From the NCBI GenBank assembly GCA_948890655.1, contig CAQTYU010000003.1:124001-188000 (forward strand): a DNA stretch of 64,000 nucleotides. Reading direction: 5' to 3'. Each line of letters begins with the position of its first letter. Position 1 is the stretch's first letter. Below, one piece after another: positions 32,473 to 39,537 of the stretch. This stretch comes from Christensenellaceae bacterium. GTDB lineage: Bacteria > Bacillota > Clostridia > Christensenellales > Borkfalkiaceae. A model generated the notes under the pieces. It was not told where the DNA came from, made no database searches, and was given only the letters and a program-made list of their open reading frames with translations. The translations under genes and the position numbers were made by a program.

Positions 32473-33543
32473 TTATAAATCAAATGCGATAGCGGTTATA
32501 TCGTCGTTTAAATTATTGCAGAACGTTTTTAAGTTGATTTCTAAATTCTTAATAAAGTCGTCCGCAGTTTTTGAATAGGAAAGCGTTTTAATGGCGCCGT
32601 CGGCACCGAACATTTCGCCTCGGTCGTTTCTGCATTCGGTTACGCCGTCGGTAAGAAGCACCAGAATATCCCCCTTTTCGTAAGGGATAACGTCGTCGAA
32701 GTAGGAGGGGTTGTCGAACCAGTTTGAGACGGGCGGAGAGTTTAACATTATTCTTGTAATACCGCTCCGCGTTTTTAAAAGAATCGGCACGTTGTGCCCC
32801 GCCATAGAATAAGTTATTTCCCTTTCGCCGATTTTTACGGCGGCAACCGTTATGTAGTTGCGCTCGTCAAGGTTCAATTCGCGGAATTTTGCGCTTAAAT
32901 TTGCAATTGCGCGCGAAGGCGCGGGGGCGGTTTTGTCGTAAGCCGCCTTTACAAACGCTGTTAACATACCCGCGGAAATGCCTTTGCCGGAAACGTCGGC
33001 AACTACTCCGCAAGCCTCGTTGCCCACGGTATATACGTCGGGTAAGTCTCCGCCTATGTCGCGGCAGGGGATATATAAATAAGCGTATTTTTTGCCGCCC
33101 GCCCATTTGCCGGCAGGCAGGAGGCGCTGCTGAATGTTTTTTGCCGTTTGCAGTTCGCGCGCGATTTCAAGTTCGAACGCGTCGTCTACGGTTCCCATAC
33201 ACTGTCCGCCGCCTATAGGCGTTACCGTTAACGAATAGGCGACCTCGCGCACGCCTTCGGGGGAGGTTACGCGCTGAAAAATTCTGCGGCTGACTTCATT
33301 ATTCGTCAAATACGCGTCCTCAAATGCGGAAAGAAGCGAGCATCCGCGGCAGTCGGCGCATTCGCCGCATTTTTTGCTGTTGCCTGCGCACGCCGTCACC
33401 GCGCCGATATTTCCGCGGAGTGCGCCGCCCGTAAAGAGCGTGCGGAATGCGCGGTTGCAAAATGTGACTTTTAAATCCTTGTCAACCGCAATAACCGCCG
33501 TTTTTAAGTTTTGTAAAATTCGTCTTAAATACTTTTCGGTCAT
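32473..33543 (-). CDS. PAS-SpoIIE (PP2C-type) serine phosphatase with a Cys cluster
   Basis: 356 residues. A PAS-like domain spans about 8-115. Inside it Cys52, 59, 62, 65 and 68 form C-x6-C-x2-C-x2-C-x2-C, a pattern suited to an iron-sulfur cluster or zinc. A linker helix (LQTAKNIQQRLLPAGKW, typical before RsbU-like domains) leads to the SpoIIE/PP2C domain, with RDIGGDLPDVY, VADVSGKGISAGML, LTDGVTE and the final DDITAIAFDL metal ligands. Such proteins remove phosphate from anti-anti-sigma factors. The Cys cluster suggests redox, oxygen or iron sensing. The stop overlaps nothing; the start overlaps the lipid kinase end by four bases. Confidence 0.88.
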   Translation of the reverse strand: MTEKYLRRILQNLKTAVIAVDKDLKVTFCNRAFRTLFTGGALRGNIGAVTACAGNSKKCGECADCRGCSLLSAFEDAYLTNNEVSRRIFQRVTSPEGVREVAYSLTVTPIGGGQCMGTVDDAFELEIARELQTAKNIQQRLLPAGKWAGGKKYAYLYIPCRDIGGDLPDVYTVGNEACGVVADVSGKGISAGMLTAFVKAAYDKTAPAPSRAIANLSAKFRELNLDERNYITVAAVKIGEREITYSMAGHNVPILLKTRSGITRIMLNSPPVSNWFDNPSYFDDVIPYEKGDILVLLTDGVTECRNDRGEMFGADGAIKTLSYSKTADDFIKNLEINLKTFCNNLNDDITAIAFDL

Positions 33544-34427
33544 TTTTTGTCGGGTAAATAAAATTTTAATTGCCCCGCGACTATGTGCGCTTTAAAAGAG
33601 TTGCTGTCGTAAAGTTCGCCTTCGGCTTCAATAGTGAATTCTTCCTTTTCGGGGATAAATTCCGCGGACTTTACGCGTATGGTCTTTGCTTCTTTAACCT
33701 TTTTGACTTTGCCGGTCAAAAGCTTTAAAAAGGCGATTAAAACTTTGAATTTGGATATGTAATCGACTATGAAAAGCTCTAAATATCCGTCGTTTAACAG
33801 GGCGTCGGGCGCAATTTTCATGCCGCCGCCGAACTGCCGTCCGTTGCAAAGCGCCGCAAGCATTCCGTAGTGCTTTTCTTCCGTGCCGTCGTAACGTACC
33901 GTAAAGTTGTGGCTTTTGAATTTGGCAAGGCTGACAATTGCCGCTTTAAGATATTTTGAACGACCTTTGCTCTTGCCCTTGTAAGTGCGCTTTAAAACGT
34001 CTACGTCTATGCCCGTGCCCACAATGTTAATCGAACGCAGACCGTTGTCGAGCTGAATGTAGTCGATGGGGCGGGGTTCGGAATTTACTATAAGTTCCGC
34101 CGCCTTTTTTACGTCGGTGGGGATGTGTGCGCATTCTGCAAAGTCGTTGCCTGTGCCGAGAGGAATAAGCCCCATAGAACAGTTTTCAAAATCGTTGAAA
34201 CCGTTAATTAAATCGTGTATGGTGCCGTCGCCTCCCATTGCTATGAGAGTGTGCCTGCCGCCGGCAGAAGTTATTTCTTCCGCATATTTTTTAGCGTCGC
34301 CTTTGCCGCGGGTTAAAACTATTTGGTAATCTTTTCCGGCGGTTTCGAATACTTTTTTAACAATCTCCAACTTGTGCGCGTGGATTTTCCTTTTTAAATT
34401 GAGTTCGTTTGCAATAAGGTAATACAC
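33540..34427 (-). CDS. diacylglycerol kinase family lipid kinase
   Basis: 295 residues starting at a GTG. The nucleotide loop GGDGT is at residues 65-69 and GLIPLGTGNDFAECAHIP carries the second conserved GTGNDF element. The C-terminal beta-sandwich is present (FGGGMKIAPDALLNDGYLEL). Relatives phosphorylate diacylglycerol (DgkB) or other lipid alcohols on the inner membrane face. It overlaps the phosphatase gene by four bases, so the two are coupled. The exact lipid substrate is not certain. Confidence 0.9.
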   Translation of the reverse strand: MYYLIANELNLKRKIHAHKLEIVKKVFETAGKDYQIVLTRGKGDAKKYAEEITSAGGRHTLIAMGGDGTIHDLINGFNDFENCSMGLIPLGTGNDFAECAHIPTDVKKAAELIVNSEPRPIDYIQLDNGLRSINIVGTGIDVDVLKRTYKGKSKGRSKYLKAAIVSLAKFKSHNFTVRYDGTEEKHYGMLAALCNGRQFGGGMKIAPDALLNDGYLELFIVDYISKFKVLIAFLKLLTGKVKKVKEAKTIRVKSAEFIPEKEEFTIEAEGELYDSNSFKAHIVAGQLKFYLPDKK

Positions 34428-34506
34428 GTTTATATCTCACTTTTTCTTTGGCGTTTATCAGACCTGTATATTCTCTTTAGATAATTATAACAATAATTAA
34501 TTAAAA

Positions 34507-34535
34507 TTGCAATAATTTTAAAAATTTGATATAAT
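34507..34535 (+). promoter_or_regulatory. extended promoter placed at the start of the CCA-adding gene
   Basis: TTGCAA (34507-34512), 17 bases including TG at 34527-34528, TATAAT (34530-34535). The expected start of transcription is near 34542 and the ATG is at 34545, with no ribosome-binding sequence between, so the mRNA should be leaderless. Confidence 0.8.
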
Positions 34536-34544
34536 CAATTTACG

Positions 34545-35933
34545 ATGAAAGAACTGTTTTCGCAAAATTTAATTGATTTGGCACGAAAATTGCCCGAACA
34601 TTTATATGTTGTGGGCGGCAGGGTGCGCGATTACCTTGCAGATTTATACACGGAAAAGCCCGACACCGATATCTGCGCGCCTTTAGACGCGGAAACTTTT
34701 GCGCGGATTGCGGAAGATGCCGGGTTCAAGGCGGAAGCCGTTTATAAGAATACGGGCACCGTAAAGCTGACCTGCGGCGGGGAAGAATTTGAATACACAT
34801 GTTTCCGTTCGGACGAATATATCCGCGGGGAACACGTGCCGACCAACACGTATTTTACAAACGACATTGTGCTTGACGCGCGGAGACGGGACTTTAAATG
34901 CAATGCGGTATATTACGATTTGACCGGCGAAAAGATAGTGGACCCGTTGGGCGGGGTTGAAGATATCAATAATAGGCGGATGACTACCGTAGCGCCCGCC
35001 GGTAAGGTGTTCGGCGAGGACGGTTTGCGGCTTATGCGGCTTGCCAGAATCGCCGCGCAGACGGGTTTTTTGCCTACGGCCGAGTGTCTTGAAGGGGCGA
35101 AGGTCAATGCTCCGCTGATAAAAGACATTTCCGCTGAAAGAATTTTTGCGGAACTTTGCGGAATTTTGCACGCGGATGAAAAATACGGCGTGGGCGCGGG
35201 GCAGTATACCGGACTTAAAATATTGCAAAGAACGGGCGTTTTAAATTACATTTTGCCAGAGTTGACTCTTGGCGAGGGAATGGTTCAGAACAAAAAATTT
35301 CACAAATACGACGTTTTGGAGCATTCGCTGCGGTGCGCCGGTTACGCAGACGGTGAAATAAGATTTGCCGCGCTTTTGCACGACGCGGGCAAGCCTTTTT
35401 GTTTTAAAACCAATTCGAATTACATCGGGCACGAGGACGAGGGGGCGAGAATCGCCGAAGAAATTTTAAAGCGGCTTAAAGCACCCAAAAAGCTGATAGA
35501 AGAAACGGTAAAGCTTGTTGAACTGCATATGTACGACTTCCGTTGCGACGCCAAGGAAAACAAGGTGCGTAAGTTTATTTTGGAAAATTACGGGCTTTTC
35601 GATAAAATTTTAATGCTTAAGCAAGCAGATTATTCCGCCTGCCGCGATGATTTTGGGTGCGCGCCGTCCGTTGTTAAATTAAAACGTATTTACGAAAAGA
35701 TGAAAGACGAAGGCGTGCCGTTTACGCTTAAAACGCTGCATATCAGGGGGGATAAGCTGCTTGCGGCGGGTTTTCCCGCGGAGGGGATAGGCAACGTTTT
35801 AAACCGGCTTTTGGGAGATTGCGCTATTAACCTTGTGGAAAACGACGAGGAAAAACTTTTAATGCGGGCGCAAAAGGTTTATTTGGCGGCGCTTAACCCT
35901 GAAGCTTACGCCGTGTTTAAAAGTAAAAATTAA
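34545..35933 (+). CDS. cca: CCA tRNA nucleotidyltransferase with HD domain
   Basis: 462 residues. The polymerase head has VVGGRVRDYLADLYTEKPDT (GG...RD element) followed by DICAP (catalytic DxD as DTDI), then RRDFKCNAVYYDL and GEDGLRLMRLARIAAQTGF. A C-terminal HD domain (FAALLHDAGKPF) follows at about residue 275. The enzyme adds or repairs the 3' CCA of tRNAs. The only tRNA in this window encodes its CCA, so repair is a likely role. The mRNA appears leaderless. Confidence 0.93.
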   Translation: MKELFSQNLIDLARKLPEHLYVVGGRVRDYLADLYTEKPDTDICAPLDAETFARIAEDAGFKAEAVYKNTGTVKLTCGGEEFEYTCFRSDEYIRGEHVPTNTYFTNDIVLDARRRDFKCNAVYYDLTGEKIVDPLGGVEDINNRRMTTVAPAGKVFGEDGLRLMRLARIAAQTGFLPTAECLEGAKVNAPLIKDISAERIFAELCGILHADEKYGVGAGQYTGLKILQRTGVLNYILPELTLGEGMVQNKKFHKYDVLEHSLRCAGYADGEIRFAALLHDAGKPFCFKTNSNYIGHEDEGARIAEEILKRLKAPKKLIEETVKLVELHMYDFRCDAKENKVRKFILENYGLFDKILMLKQADYSACRDDFGCAPSVVKLKRIYEKMKDEGVPFTLKTLHIRGDKLLAAGFPAEGIGNVLNRLLGDCAINLVENDEEKLLMRAQKVYLAALNPEAYAVFKSKN

Positions 35934-35955
35934 ATTTTACGACGCTTTAAAAAGG

Positions 35956-35984
35956 TTGACAAGTTTAAAAAAAAAGTGTAATCT
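35956..35984 (+). promoter_or_regulatory. promoter of the rpsF-ssb-rpsR operon
   Basis: TTGACA (35956-35961), 17 bases, TAATCT (35979-35984) preceded by TG. Confidence 0.65.
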
Positions 35985-36001
35985 CTTATAGTAAAAACCT
36001 T

Positions 36002-36021
36002 GCACGCCGTAAGTGGCGTGC
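36002..36021 (+). promoter_or_regulatory. leader hairpin before rpsF
   Basis: GCACGCC-GTAAGT-GGCGTGC, a 7-bp stem just upstream of the rpsF ribosome site. S6:S18 feedback on an rpsF leader RNA is known in bacteria and this is the only structured element here, but whether it is that motif is not shown. Confidence 0.4.
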
Positions 36022-36046
36022 CGATTAAGTCCGGGAGGTGAAAATT

Positions 36047-36331
36047 ATGAAAACATACGAAATGATTTACATTCTCGATGCCGCTGCCGCCGACGAGGCG
36101 AAAGAGGCTATCGCGAAGAAGTTCGGAGACGTTATTACGTCTGCGGGCGGCAGTATCGTATCCGTTGACAAGTGGGGCGTTAAAAAGCTTGCTTACCCCA
36201 TCAATTATAAGACGGACGGCGAATACGTTTTAATGACTTTCGATGCGGAAGGTGCGGTTGTTAAAGAACTTGACAGAGTTGCAGGTCTTTCTTCCGAAGT
36301 CCTCAGAAGAGTAATTACGGTAAAACAGTAA
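36047..36331 (+). CDS. rpsF: 30S ribosomal protein S6
   Basis: 94 residues from the ATG at 36047, seven bases after GGGAGG; a GTG nine bases upstream overlaps the ribosome site. It begins MKTYEMIYILDA and contains DKWGVKKLAYPINYKTDGEY, both family hallmarks. S6 binds the central domain of 16S rRNA with S18. It leads the conserved rpsF-ssb-rpsR cluster. Confidence 0.98.
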   Translation: MKTYEMIYILDAAAADEAKEAIAKKFGDVITSAGGSIVSVDKWGVKKLAYPINYKTDGEYVLMTFDAEGAVVKELDRVAGLSSEVLRRVITVKQ

Positions 36332-36347
36332 AGACAAAGGTAGAAAA

Positions 36348-36755
36348 ATGAACAAAGTATTTTTAATAGGGAATTTAACGCGCGACCCCGAACTCACCGA
36401 AACTTCGGGCGGAATTAAAATTTGCCGTTTTGCAATTGCGGTAAACCGCAGGAGCGCGGGCGGCGAGGCAACCGACTTTTATAACTGCACCGCATGGCGC
36501 GGTTTGGGTGAAACGGTTGCACGCTATTCGAGAAAGGGCAACAAAGTTGCGGTTTCCGGTTCGATAGAACTCAGAAACTACGAGGATTCGCAGGGTATAA
36601 AGCGCACCGGTATAGACATAATCGCTCAGGACGTAGAGTTCTTGACGCCGAGAGGCAATAACGGCGGCGACGACTATGAACCCGCGCCCTCACAGGGCGG
36701 TTCTAAAAAGCCTCAGCTTCAGCCGTTTGACGACGACAGCGATATTCCCTTCTAA
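36348..36755 (+). CDS. ssb: single-stranded DNA-binding protein
   Basis: 135 residues. The OB fold opens MNKVFLIGNLTRDPELTETS and includes FYNCTAWRGLGETVARYSRK. A glycine-rich disordered linker leads to the acidic tip DDDSDIPF that recruits repair and replication proteins. It is shorter than the Escherichia coli protein but normal for Bacillota. Confidence 0.98.
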   Translation: MNKVFLIGNLTRDPELTETSGGIKICRFAIAVNRRSAGGEATDFYNCTAWRGLGETVARYSRKGNKVAVSGSIELRNYEDSQGIKRTGIDIIAQDVEFLTPRGNNGGDDYEPAPSQGGSKKPQLQPFDDDSDIPF

Positions 36756-36774
36756 TTTTAAGGAGATAATAATT

Positions 36775-37035
36775 ATGGAAGAAAATAAGACTACAGCCCC
36801 CGCTGCTAAAAAGCCGTATAAAAGAGTTCCCCGCAAAAAGGTTTGCGTTTTCTGTCAGGAAAAGGTTGAGATTATCGACTATAAGGACGTTGCACGCCTT
36901 AAGAAATTCGTGACCGAAGGCGGCAAGATGGTGCCCAGACGTATGAGCGGTACTTGCGCAAAGCACCAGAGAGAACTTTCCAAGGCAATCAAGCGCGCGA
37001 GAATAGCGGCTCTGCTTCCCTTTAAAGCGGAATAA
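36775..37035 (+). CDS. rpsR: 30S ribosomal protein S18 (zinc-binding form)
   Basis: 86 residues from the ATG at 36775 with AAGGAG upstream; the longer frame back to 36676 lies inside ssb. After a short Ala/Lys tail the sequence VCVFCQEKVEIIDYKDVARL gives CxxC, and SGTCAKHQRELSKAIKRAR supplies Cys and His. This is the zinc-ribbon (C+) form of S18, whereas many bacteria carry the zinc-free form. A terminator ends the operon. Confidence 0.97.
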   Translation: MEENKTTAPAAKKPYKRVPRKKVCVFCQEKVEIIDYKDVARLKKFVTEGGKMVPRRMSGTCAKHQRELSKAIKRARIAALLPFKAE

Positions 37036-37055
37036 TTTAAAAATTTTTGAAATTA

Positions 37056-37083
37056 AGCGTTACCGAACAGGTAGCGCTTTTTT
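37056..37083 (+). terminator. terminator of rpsF-ssb-rpsR, left copy of a duplicated terminator
   Basis: AGCGTTACC-GAACA-GGTAGCGCT then TTTTT. An almost identical copy lies at 38732-38759 after the slipin gene (one loop base differs, and the flanking AAATTA is shared). Confidence 0.92.
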
Positions 37084-37094
37084 GTTTTACGGTG

Positions 37095-37124
37095 TTGACA
37101 TTTTGAATTGATGTGCGCTATAAT
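37095..37124 (+). promoter_or_regulatory. promoter of the tRNA-like RNA / slipin transcript
   Basis: TTGACA (37095-37100), 18-base spacer, TATAAT (37119-37124). Transcription should start near 37131. Confidence 0.85.
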
Positions 37125-37130
37125 AAAAAA

Positions 37131-37372
37131 GCTAAGTTTCACCGATAAGGCGGGCATATTTTTTGCCGCGGTACGCGGGGAGTTCCTTTTGCGTATACCG
37201 GTAGCTTGCGGGGTGGGCGCCCTCTACGGAAAAACAGCCCGAAAAGTTGTTGGACGGACAACGATTTTTTACGCGGGTTCGAATCCCGCCCGAAGGTAAC
37301 TTCGGTAGCCAAGTGGTTAAGGCGCAAGACTGAAAATCTTACAAAATTTTGCAGCTTCGGCTGCGGCAAATA
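37131..37372 (+). ncRNA. structured RNA with a tRNA-like module permuted at the variable loop (Y-RNA-like)
   Basis: About 140 bases of hairpin-rich sequence (for example GGTACGC/GCGTATACC at 37170-37199 and GTTGT/ACAAC at 37246-37262) lead into a tRNA core in permuted order. T arm: GCGGG-TTCGAAT-CCCGC, 37273-37289. Acceptor-like stem sealed by a tetraloop: CCGAAG-GTAA-CTTCGG, 37290-37305. T8 and A9 follow (37306-37307). D arm: GCC-AAGTGGTTAA-GGC, 37308-37323, with A14, G18, G19 and A21. G26 is 37324. An anticodon-like arm, AAGA-CTGAAAA-TCTT, lies at 37326-37340. A GCAGC-TTCG-GCTGC hairpin follows (37351-37364). Key elbow bases of tRNA are all kept, but there is no free acceptor end and no CCA. 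Bacterial Y RNAs (YrlA) carry such a tRNA mimic with a closed acceptor stem. The exact 3' end is unknown; transcription may continue into slipin. Confidence 0.7.
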
Positions 37373-37607
37373 TGGGATTTGTTCTTAATCACAAAAATGC
37401 GTCCGTGCGCGTAAAAACTGCGGCTTTGCCAAAGAATTTGCGCCGCAATAAAAACGGCGCCTTGTTCGGAGAGGATACCGCGCAAGCAAAGTTTAAGCCG
37501 AAATTTCCGCTTATTCCGCGCTTTCGCTCAATCGAAGACCGCACCGTTTTTATAAGGACGTTACGAAATTTCCGGCGCGTTTTGCGGCGAGTTATATGGA
37601 GAATTAT
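37373..37607 (+). other. long leader between the tRNA-like RNA and slipin
   Basis: No terminator separates it from the RNA upstream. It has a TGCGGC/GCCGCA hairpin (37418-37446) and a repeated CGAAATTTCCG (37499-37509 and 37564-37574). An open frame (37372-37611) spans it but lacks a ribosome site and family features. I see no supported gene here. Confidence 0.4.
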
Positions 37608-38717
37608 ATGAAAGTTATTGTAAACGACGGTTACAAGGGTTTTTTGTTTAAAAACGGAGTTTTTGTAAAAATGCTCGGCGCGGGCAAGTACGGTATATTC
37701 GGCGGCAAAGAAATAAGCGTTGCAGAAGTCGGCGACGATGAAATCAACTTTCCCGATAAAGATACGCGGATATTTTTGCGCGACCCCGCTTTTTGCGCGC
37801 AGACGGTTGACGCCGAGGCGAAGAGCGGCGAACTTACTCTTCATTTCGTCAACGGCAATTACGTAGGCAAACTTACGGCGGGCAGACACTTTTTCTGGAC
37901 GGAGAACCGCGAGCATACGTTTGTGCGTGTAAATTTATCCGACCCCGAATTTCCCGCGGATTTTCCCGCCTATCTCTATTCCAATCCGTTGTTTTCGCCT
38001 TACGTGTGCAAGATAGAAGTATCTGAAAAGCAAAAAGGACTTTTGTACTATGATAAGAAATTCGTTAAACTCCTTGACGCGGGTACGTATTATTTTGTAA
38101 AGGGTACCGTCAAGGTGGAGGCGGAAACAGTTGAAACATGCCTGCAACAGCAGGATATCGTGGGGCAGGAAATTTTAACTTCAGACAAGGTTGCGTTGCG
38201 TGTGAATTGCGTATGCTCGTATAAAATTACGGATTTTGTGAAAGTAAAAACGCAGACGGACGATTACAGGGCTCAGCTTCACACCGCCGTACAGCTTGCA
38301 TTGCGCGATTACGTGGGTGAACGCCGTCTTGACGAAATTCTCGCTGGTAAAAGCGAAATGTCCGCTTACCTTAAAGACCGTGTTAAAGCTAAGGGCAAGG
38401 AGTTGTTTTTGGAAATCGACGAAGCGGCGGTTAAGGACATTATCCTTCCGGGAGAGATACGCGATATTATGAACACTGTGCTGGTTGCAGAAAAGCGCGC
38501 GCAGGCGAACGTTATAACAAGGCGAGAGGAGGTGGCCTCCACGCGCTCGCTTCTGAATACGGCGCATTTGATGGACGAGAATAAGACGCTTTATAAATTG
38601 AAGGAACTGGAATACATTGAGCGTATCTGTGAAAAGGTAGGCAACATTAACTTGAACGGAGGCGGTGATTTGTTGACTCAACTGACCGCGGCTTTGGGCA
38701 GAAACGATAAAAAATAG
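37608..38717 (+). CDS. slipin family (SPFH/band 7) protein
   Basis: 369 residues from the ATG at 37608, six bases after GGAG; an in-frame ATG at 37596 is less well placed. Residues 1-125 form an extra N-terminal domain with the same KGFLFKNGVFVKMLGAGKYG pattern that recurs at about residue 145 (KGLLYYDKKFVKLLDAGTYY), suggesting an internal repeat. The SPFH core follows (LTSDKVALRVNCVCSYKITD), then a long helix with VLVAEKRAQANVITRREEVA. No membrane helix is evident at the N-terminus. Slipins of this type occur near RNA-repair genes (RtcB, Ro) in some bacteria, from memory of comparative genomics. Here the neighbour is a tRNA-like RNA. Confidence 0.88.
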   Translation: MKVIVNDGYKGFLFKNGVFVKMLGAGKYGIFGGKEISVAEVGDDEINFPDKDTRIFLRDPAFCAQTVDAEAKSGELTLHFVNGNYVGKLTAGRHFFWTENREHTFVRVNLSDPEFPADFPAYLYSNPLFSPYVCKIEVSEKQKGLLYYDKKFVKLLDAGTYYFVKGTVKVEAETVETCLQQQDIVGQEILTSDKVALRVNCVCSYKITDFVKVKTQTDDYRAQLHTAVQLALRDYVGERRLDEILAGKSEMSAYLKDRVKAKGKELFLEIDEAAVKDIILPGEIRDIMNTVLVAEKRAQANVITRREEVASTRSLLNTAHLMDENKTLYKLKELEYIERICEKVGNINLNGGGDLLTQLTAALGRNDKK

Positions 38718-38731
38718 ATTTTAAAAAATTA

Positions 38732-38759
38732 AGCGTTACCGAAGAGGTAGCGCTTTTTT
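38732..38759 (+). terminator. terminator of slipin, right copy of a duplicated terminator
   Basis: AGCGTTACC-GAAGA-GGTAGCGCT then TTTTT, a near-identical partner of 37056-37083. Confidence 0.92.
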
Positions 38760-38773
38760 AGTGTTTAAATCTG

Positions 38774-39454
38774 TTATTTTTGCGGATAATTACGGGTGCC
38801 GAAGATTGCCGTGCCCAGCCTTATCATATTGCTGCCGGCTTGTATACATATCTTCCAGTCGCCGCTCATGCCCATAGAAAGGTGTTTGATGTTTTCATCC
38901 TGACGGCGCAACAAGTCGTATTTTTCACGCATTTGTGCGGCAAGGGCGGTTAAGAGCGCGTAATCTTCCGTATACGGAAGCATTGCCATAAGTCCGGAAA
39001 TTTTTAATGCGGGGAGCGCTTTGATTTTTTCGTAGGCTTCAAGCGTTTCTTTTACAGAAAAGCCGCCCTTAGTTTCTTCGTTGCCCGCGTTAATTTGAAT
39101 TAAAATTTCGGAAACGGTTTCCGCCGCGGCGCTCCTTTTTGAAAGTTCCAAAGCAAGATTAAGCCTGTCTACGGAATGATATAAATCCACTTTACCGAGC
39201 AGATATTTGATTTTGTTCGTCTGTAAGCGTCCTATAAAGTGGCGCCTTACGTTCGGCGTGATTTCGGTAAATTTGTCGCGGAATTCCTGCACATGGTTGT
39301 CGCCGATATCCTTTATACCCGCGGATATGGCGCGGTTAATGTCGTTCGGTGATTGTAACTTTACCGCCGCAACTAAAGTTACTTTTTCGCCGAAAGGATT
39401 TGTTTGCGGAATTTCTTTTAAAAGATTTTTTACGTTTTCCTCTATTTTTAACAT
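38774..39454 (-). CDS. YggS family PLP-binding protein
   Basis: 226 residues from the ATG at 39454 (a TTG two codons earlier is less likely). The PLP lysine is in VTLVAAVKLQS; DIGDNHVQEF (usually GEN), HFIGRLQTNKIKYLL and LSMGMSGDWKICIQAGSNMI define the family. These proteins hold PLP and keep vitamin B6 and amino-acid pools in balance, without a clear catalytic reaction. Promoter spacing suggests a leaderless mRNA. Confidence 0.95.
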   Translation of the reverse strand: MLKIEENVKNLLKEIPQTNPFGEKVTLVAAVKLQSPNDINRAISAGIKDIGDNHVQEFRDKFTEITPNVRRHFIGRLQTNKIKYLLGKVDLYHSVDRLNLALELSKRSAAAETVSEILIQINAGNEETKGGFSVKETLEAYEKIKALPALKISGLMAMLPYTEDYALLTALAAQMREKYDLLRRQDENIKHLSMGMSGDWKICIQAGSNMIRLGTAIFGTRNYPQK

Positions 39455-39461
39455 AATCAAC

Positions 39462-39512
39462 AGTTTAAATTAAACTTGCCGTGTTGTCAAGTTAAGGGAA
39501 CCGGCATAATGT
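39462..39512. promoter_or_regulatory. overlapping divergent promoters
   Basis: Minus strand: TTGACA (39485-39490), 17 bases, TAAACT (39462-39467), which puts the transcription start at about the yggS ATG (39454). Plus strand: TTGTCA (39484-39489), 17 bases, TAATGT (39507-39512) for the beta-helix gene. Both use the same -35 block. Confidence 0.7.
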
Positions 39513-39537
39513 GCGGCAGACGAAAATATTTTAAAGT

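Noticed and set aside
37273..37340. A functional permuted tRNA-Phe gene (anticodon-loop GAA)
   Set aside because: The acceptor stem is sealed by GTAA with no CCA or processing site, there is one mismatch at the foot of the anticodon arm, and permuted tRNA genes are not known in bacteria. A tRNA mimic within a longer RNA explains the order better.
37372..37611. A 79-residue basic protein overlapping the slipin start by ATGA
   Set aside because: No ribosome site, composition like translated structured RNA, no recognisable family, and it begins inside the UUCG hairpin region. The four-base overlap is probably chance.
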